From the NCBI GenBank assembly GCA_029062725.1, contig JAIDPP010000222.1:1-7164 (forward strand): 7,164 nt of DNA. The letters are read 5' to 3'. Position 1 is the first letter of the stretch. Each line of letters begins with the position of its first letter. This document shows, in pieces, positions 4,852-7,164 of the stretch. A program made the translations under genes and the position numbers. This stretch comes from Muribaculaceae bacterium. GTDB lineage: Bacteria > Bacteroidota > Bacteroidia > Bacteroidales > Muribaculaceae. The notes beneath the pieces were generated by a model. The model searched no databases, was not told the origin of the DNA, and was given only the letters and a program-made list of their open reading frames with translations.

Positions 4852-7164
4852 ATGTTGAATAAAACACCTCATTTGATAGTTACATTCCTGACGATACTTT
4901 TATTGTCGGGAATGTATTCCATTGGTAAAGCCCAGCAGAAGGGAACGCAAAAACAACAGGCTCAGGAGACCTATACACGCCCCGATCCCAAGAAGCCGTT
5001 GCAACCTGCCATCCCTTCCACCAACCGCTATCAGGACGACAAGGTGTTTCTGGAGAATGCCGATTCGCTGTATCGTCCTGCCCATGATATGGAGGAGAAG
5101 CAGATAGTGAAGGGTTCGGTGCAATTCCGTCAGGGAGGGATGTATATGTTCTGCGATTCGGCCTACTATTGGCCTGAGCGTAACTCGATGGACGCCTTCG
5201 GACACGTCGTTATGAAGCAGGGCGACACGCTTTTCGTCTATGCCGACAAACTCGTCTATGACGGCACGCTGCGTCATGCCGTACTCGTCAACGGTCCGTC
5301 ACAAAGGGATGTGATAATGAAAAACCGTGAGGTGACACTTACTACCGATAGCCTTGACTACGATCTCGTGCAGGATATTGGATGGTATGCAGTAGGAGGA
5401 CGTCTTGTGGATGGAGTCAATACGCTGACATCCCGTTTCGGCCAATATTCACCTACCACAAAACTTGCGGATTTCCGGGAAAATGTAGTTCTCATAAACA
5501 ATAAGGATGGATATAAACTCTATACTGAGGAGTTACGATATAACACTAATACAGCGGTAGCCGAAATTAACACCGAGACGCTGATAGAGGGGGAAAACGA
5601 CACAATCATCACGTCCCAGGGATGGTATGACACCCGCACCGATAATGCAACACTCACGGCGCGCTCCACTATCCTTCACCGGGACTCGGCCGGGAATGTC
5701 ATAACTCTCGAAGGCGACCATCTCATATATGATAAACTTAACCATCTTAGTGAGGCGTATATGTTTACCGATGGACGTCATCCGCGCCCGATGGTGCTGA
5801 CCGATACTGCCCGAAAGATGCAGCTTATCGGAGGATACGGCCGGTATAACGACCTTCTTCAGGAGGCAATGGCCACGGATTACCCCTTGCTGATAGAATA
5901 CTCACGTCCTGATACCCTTTTCCTTCGAGCCGACACCATATTGACATTCCAACGGACTGAGAAGGTATGGCCCGATTCATTGGCAAGGGAGTGGTCCCGC
6001 GAGACACGCGAACGTCTCGCCGCCTATACCTCTGTCAGCGAGCTGGCCGACATAATGATAGCGGAGCTTCAGCTGCTCCCGTATTATGTGGTCCGTCCCG
6101 GTGAGACTGCCAGGATATTCGGTTTCGACGGCCTTTATCTTCCTCTTCCGTCCCCATCGGGTAAAGTCGCGTCCTCTGATAGTCCTGAGGAAGTTGCTCA
6201 GGACGAGGAGTCCGTTCATGAACAGGGTGGGGAGGGAACCGAATTGGGTTATAATAACGAAAGTTCAGAATTTTCAGAAACACCTCCGTTGTCCGGAGCC
6301 GGTGAGATAACGGATTATGGGATAACTAACACGCAAGAAGATACAATTGAATTGCCTGTTGACTCGGGTGGCTTTCAGATAGATTCAACCGACTATCCGG
6401 CAGAATCGGAAGAGTTTCCGGGGGATACTTCCGGTGTGACGCCGTCTCCAATCGATTCCCTTGAATTGGCGCGGATGAAACAGATCGCCGATTCATTGGA
6501 AGCCATACGCCCTAAGCCCGACAGTTTCGGACGTGATTCTCTCTTCATGGTTGATAAGAACTTCCATGCTGCCAAGGCCATAGGCAAGGCACGTTTCTTT
6601 AAGAGTGACCTTCAGGGTATAGCGGATACTATACTTTATCATCAGTATGACTCCATGCTTTATCTCCAACGCAAACCTGTGATATGGAGTGAGGAACGTC
6701 AGATATTCGGCGACACTATCAAGGTTCATTTGATAGACTCCGTTGCCGACTGGGCATACCTGCCGACAGGCGGCATGGTTATAGAGCATATCGACGATGA
6801 TTTCTATAATCAGCTTGCGGGCGCGGAGATACGAGCGGTGTTGCGCGACAGTCAGCTCGACCATCTGATAGTCAATGGCAATGTGGAGACCATCTTCCTT
6901 CCTATGGAGAATGATTCGACCTACAATAAACTCGTACATGCCGAGAGCAGCTATCTTACAGTGGATATGAATGGACGGGAGATGCAGCGTCTAAAGATGT
7001 GGCCCGAGGTGGAGGGAACGGTCGCCCCTCTATTCATGGTTAAGAAGAATGAAGAGAAATTCCTTCAGGGATTCAAATGGTTGGATACGCTGCGACCGCG
7101 CCGGAAATGGTATGGTGAGAAGGTGACTTGGGAAGATGAGCTCGGGGATGTACCCGATGAACTT
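4852..7164 (+). CDS. OstA/LptA-like exported protein, 3' end outside window
   Basis: The frame is open from ATG 4852 to the right edge: 771 codons, no stop. The N-terminus is a signal peptide (MLNKTPHLIVTFLTILLLSG..., likely cleavage after Ala27, before QQ). Residues about 65-235 carry the OstA-like N-terminal fold, a series of short beta repeats such as VFLENADSLYR, KGSVQFRQGGMYMFCDSAYY and YADKLVYDG. Similar repeats continue to about 330. The OstA/LptA superfamily forms beta-jellyroll slides that carry lipopolysaccharide from inner to outer membrane; this longer Bacteroidota version is assigned there by family resemblance. A low-complexity acidic linker (about 434-557) separates it from a second OstA-like part (about 570-740; GKARFFKSDLQGIADTILYH, LIVNGNVETIFLP). 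The LQGFKWLDTLRP motif near 750 resembles the C-terminal end in relatives, so few residues are probably missing. Co-location with surA fits an outer-membrane assembly role. I leave the symbol empty because it is not a simple LptA orthologue. Confidence 0.85.
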   Translation, partial: MLNKTPHLIVTFLTILLLSGMYSIGKAQQKGTQKQQAQETYTRPDPKKPLQPAIPSTNRYQDDKVFLENADSLYRPAHDMEEKQIVKGSVQFRQGGMYMFCDSAYYWPERNSMDAFGHVVMKQGDTLFVYADKLVYDGTLRHAVLVNGPSQRDVIMKNREVTLTTDSLDYDLVQDIGWYAVGGRLVDGVNTLTSRFGQYSPTTKLADFRENVVLINNKDGYKLYTEELRYNTNTAVAEINTETLIEGENDTIITSQGWYDTRTDNATLTARSTILHRDSAGNVITLEGDHLIYDKLNHLSEAYMFTDGRHPRPMVLTDTARKMQLIGGYGRYNDLLQEAMATDYPLLIEYSRPDTLFLRADTILTFQRTEKVWPDSLAREWSRETRERLAAYTSVSELADIMIAELQLLPYYVVRPGETARIFGFDGLYLPLPSPSGKVASSDSPEEVAQDEESVHEQGGEGTELGYNNESSEFSETPPLSGAGEITDYGITNTQEDTIELPVDSGGFQIDSTDYPAESEEFPGDTSGVTPSPIDSLELARMKQIADSLEAIRPKPDSFGRDSLFMVDKNFHAAKAIGKARFFKSDLQGIADTILYHQYDSMLYLQRKPVIWSEERQIFGDTIKVHLIDSVADWAYLPTGGMVIEHIDDDFYNQLAGAEIRAVLRDSQLDHLIVNGNVETIFLPMENDSTYNKLVHAESSYLTVDMNGREMQRLKMWPEVEGTVAPLFMVKKNEEKFLQGFKWLDTLRPRRKWYGEKVTWEDELGDVPDEL

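Noticed and set aside
4243..4872. Open frame of 209 codons on the minus strand, plus a 188-codon one at 4074-4640
   Set aside because: Both lie antisense to the clearly coding SurA-like gene. Their translations have no recognisable domain and show the skewed composition expected of shadow frames.
6361..6570. Possible tandem repeat encoding DSL-type motifs (DSLELA, DSLEAI, DSLFMV)
   Set aside because: The units differ in spacing and at DNA level. This is compositional similarity in a low-complexity linker rather than a true repeat.
6493..6939. Open frame of 148 codons on the minus strand
   Set aside because: It is antisense to the second OstA-like region, whose + frame is uninterrupted and family-like. 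No domain or start signal supports it.

Overview
This is a chromosomal, housekeeping-type window from a member of the Bacteroidota, most likely order Bacteroidales. A Muribaculaceae-like genome fits the moderate GC and the divergence from Bacteroides as I remember it. Three things support this. The RecQ tail has the Bacteroidales-type ending. The genes have A-rich leaders without strong Shine-Dalgarno motifs, and there is an exact match to the Bacteroidota -7 promoter box (TAnnTTTG). The gene order (recQ, then a cluster of parvulin-type periplasmic folding factors, then a long OstA-like protein) also fits. All five genes are on the + strand.

Layout: 1-347 is the 3' end of recQ (DNA helicase), closed by a possible terminator that overlaps its stop codon. 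348-467 is a short intergenic leader. 468-2399 encodes a 643-residue exported peptidyl-prolyl isomerase with two parvulin domains. 2400-2518 holds a strong hairpin, probably a terminator, followed by a Bacteroidota-type promoter lying almost on top of the next start codon. 2519-3397 encodes a 292-residue lipoprotein related to the SurA/PpiC family but without a recognisable parvulin domain. 3472-4827 encodes a 451-residue SurA-like protein with two degenerate parvulin domains and a GTG start. 4852-7164 is an OstA/LptA-like exported protein that runs off the right edge without a stop codon; 771 codons are visible.

How the genes work together: the last four genes look like an outer-membrane biogenesis module. 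Three periplasmic chaperone or isomerase paralogues would help outer-membrane proteins fold. The OstA-like protein belongs to the superfamily that handles lipopolysaccharide transport across the periplasm. The sequence suggests two transcription units: the 643-residue isomerase alone, then lipoprotein-surA-ostA from the promoter at about 2505. recQ is probably an unrelated neighbour.

I see no mobile element, CRISPR array, tRNA, rRNA or obvious foreign DNA, and no clearly undescribed system. The points most worth a second look are the probably leaderless start of the lipoprotein gene, the complementary loss of catalytic histidines in the two parvulin domains of the SurA-like protein, the parvulin-less lipoprotein paralogue, and the very acidic linker that splits the OstA-like protein.
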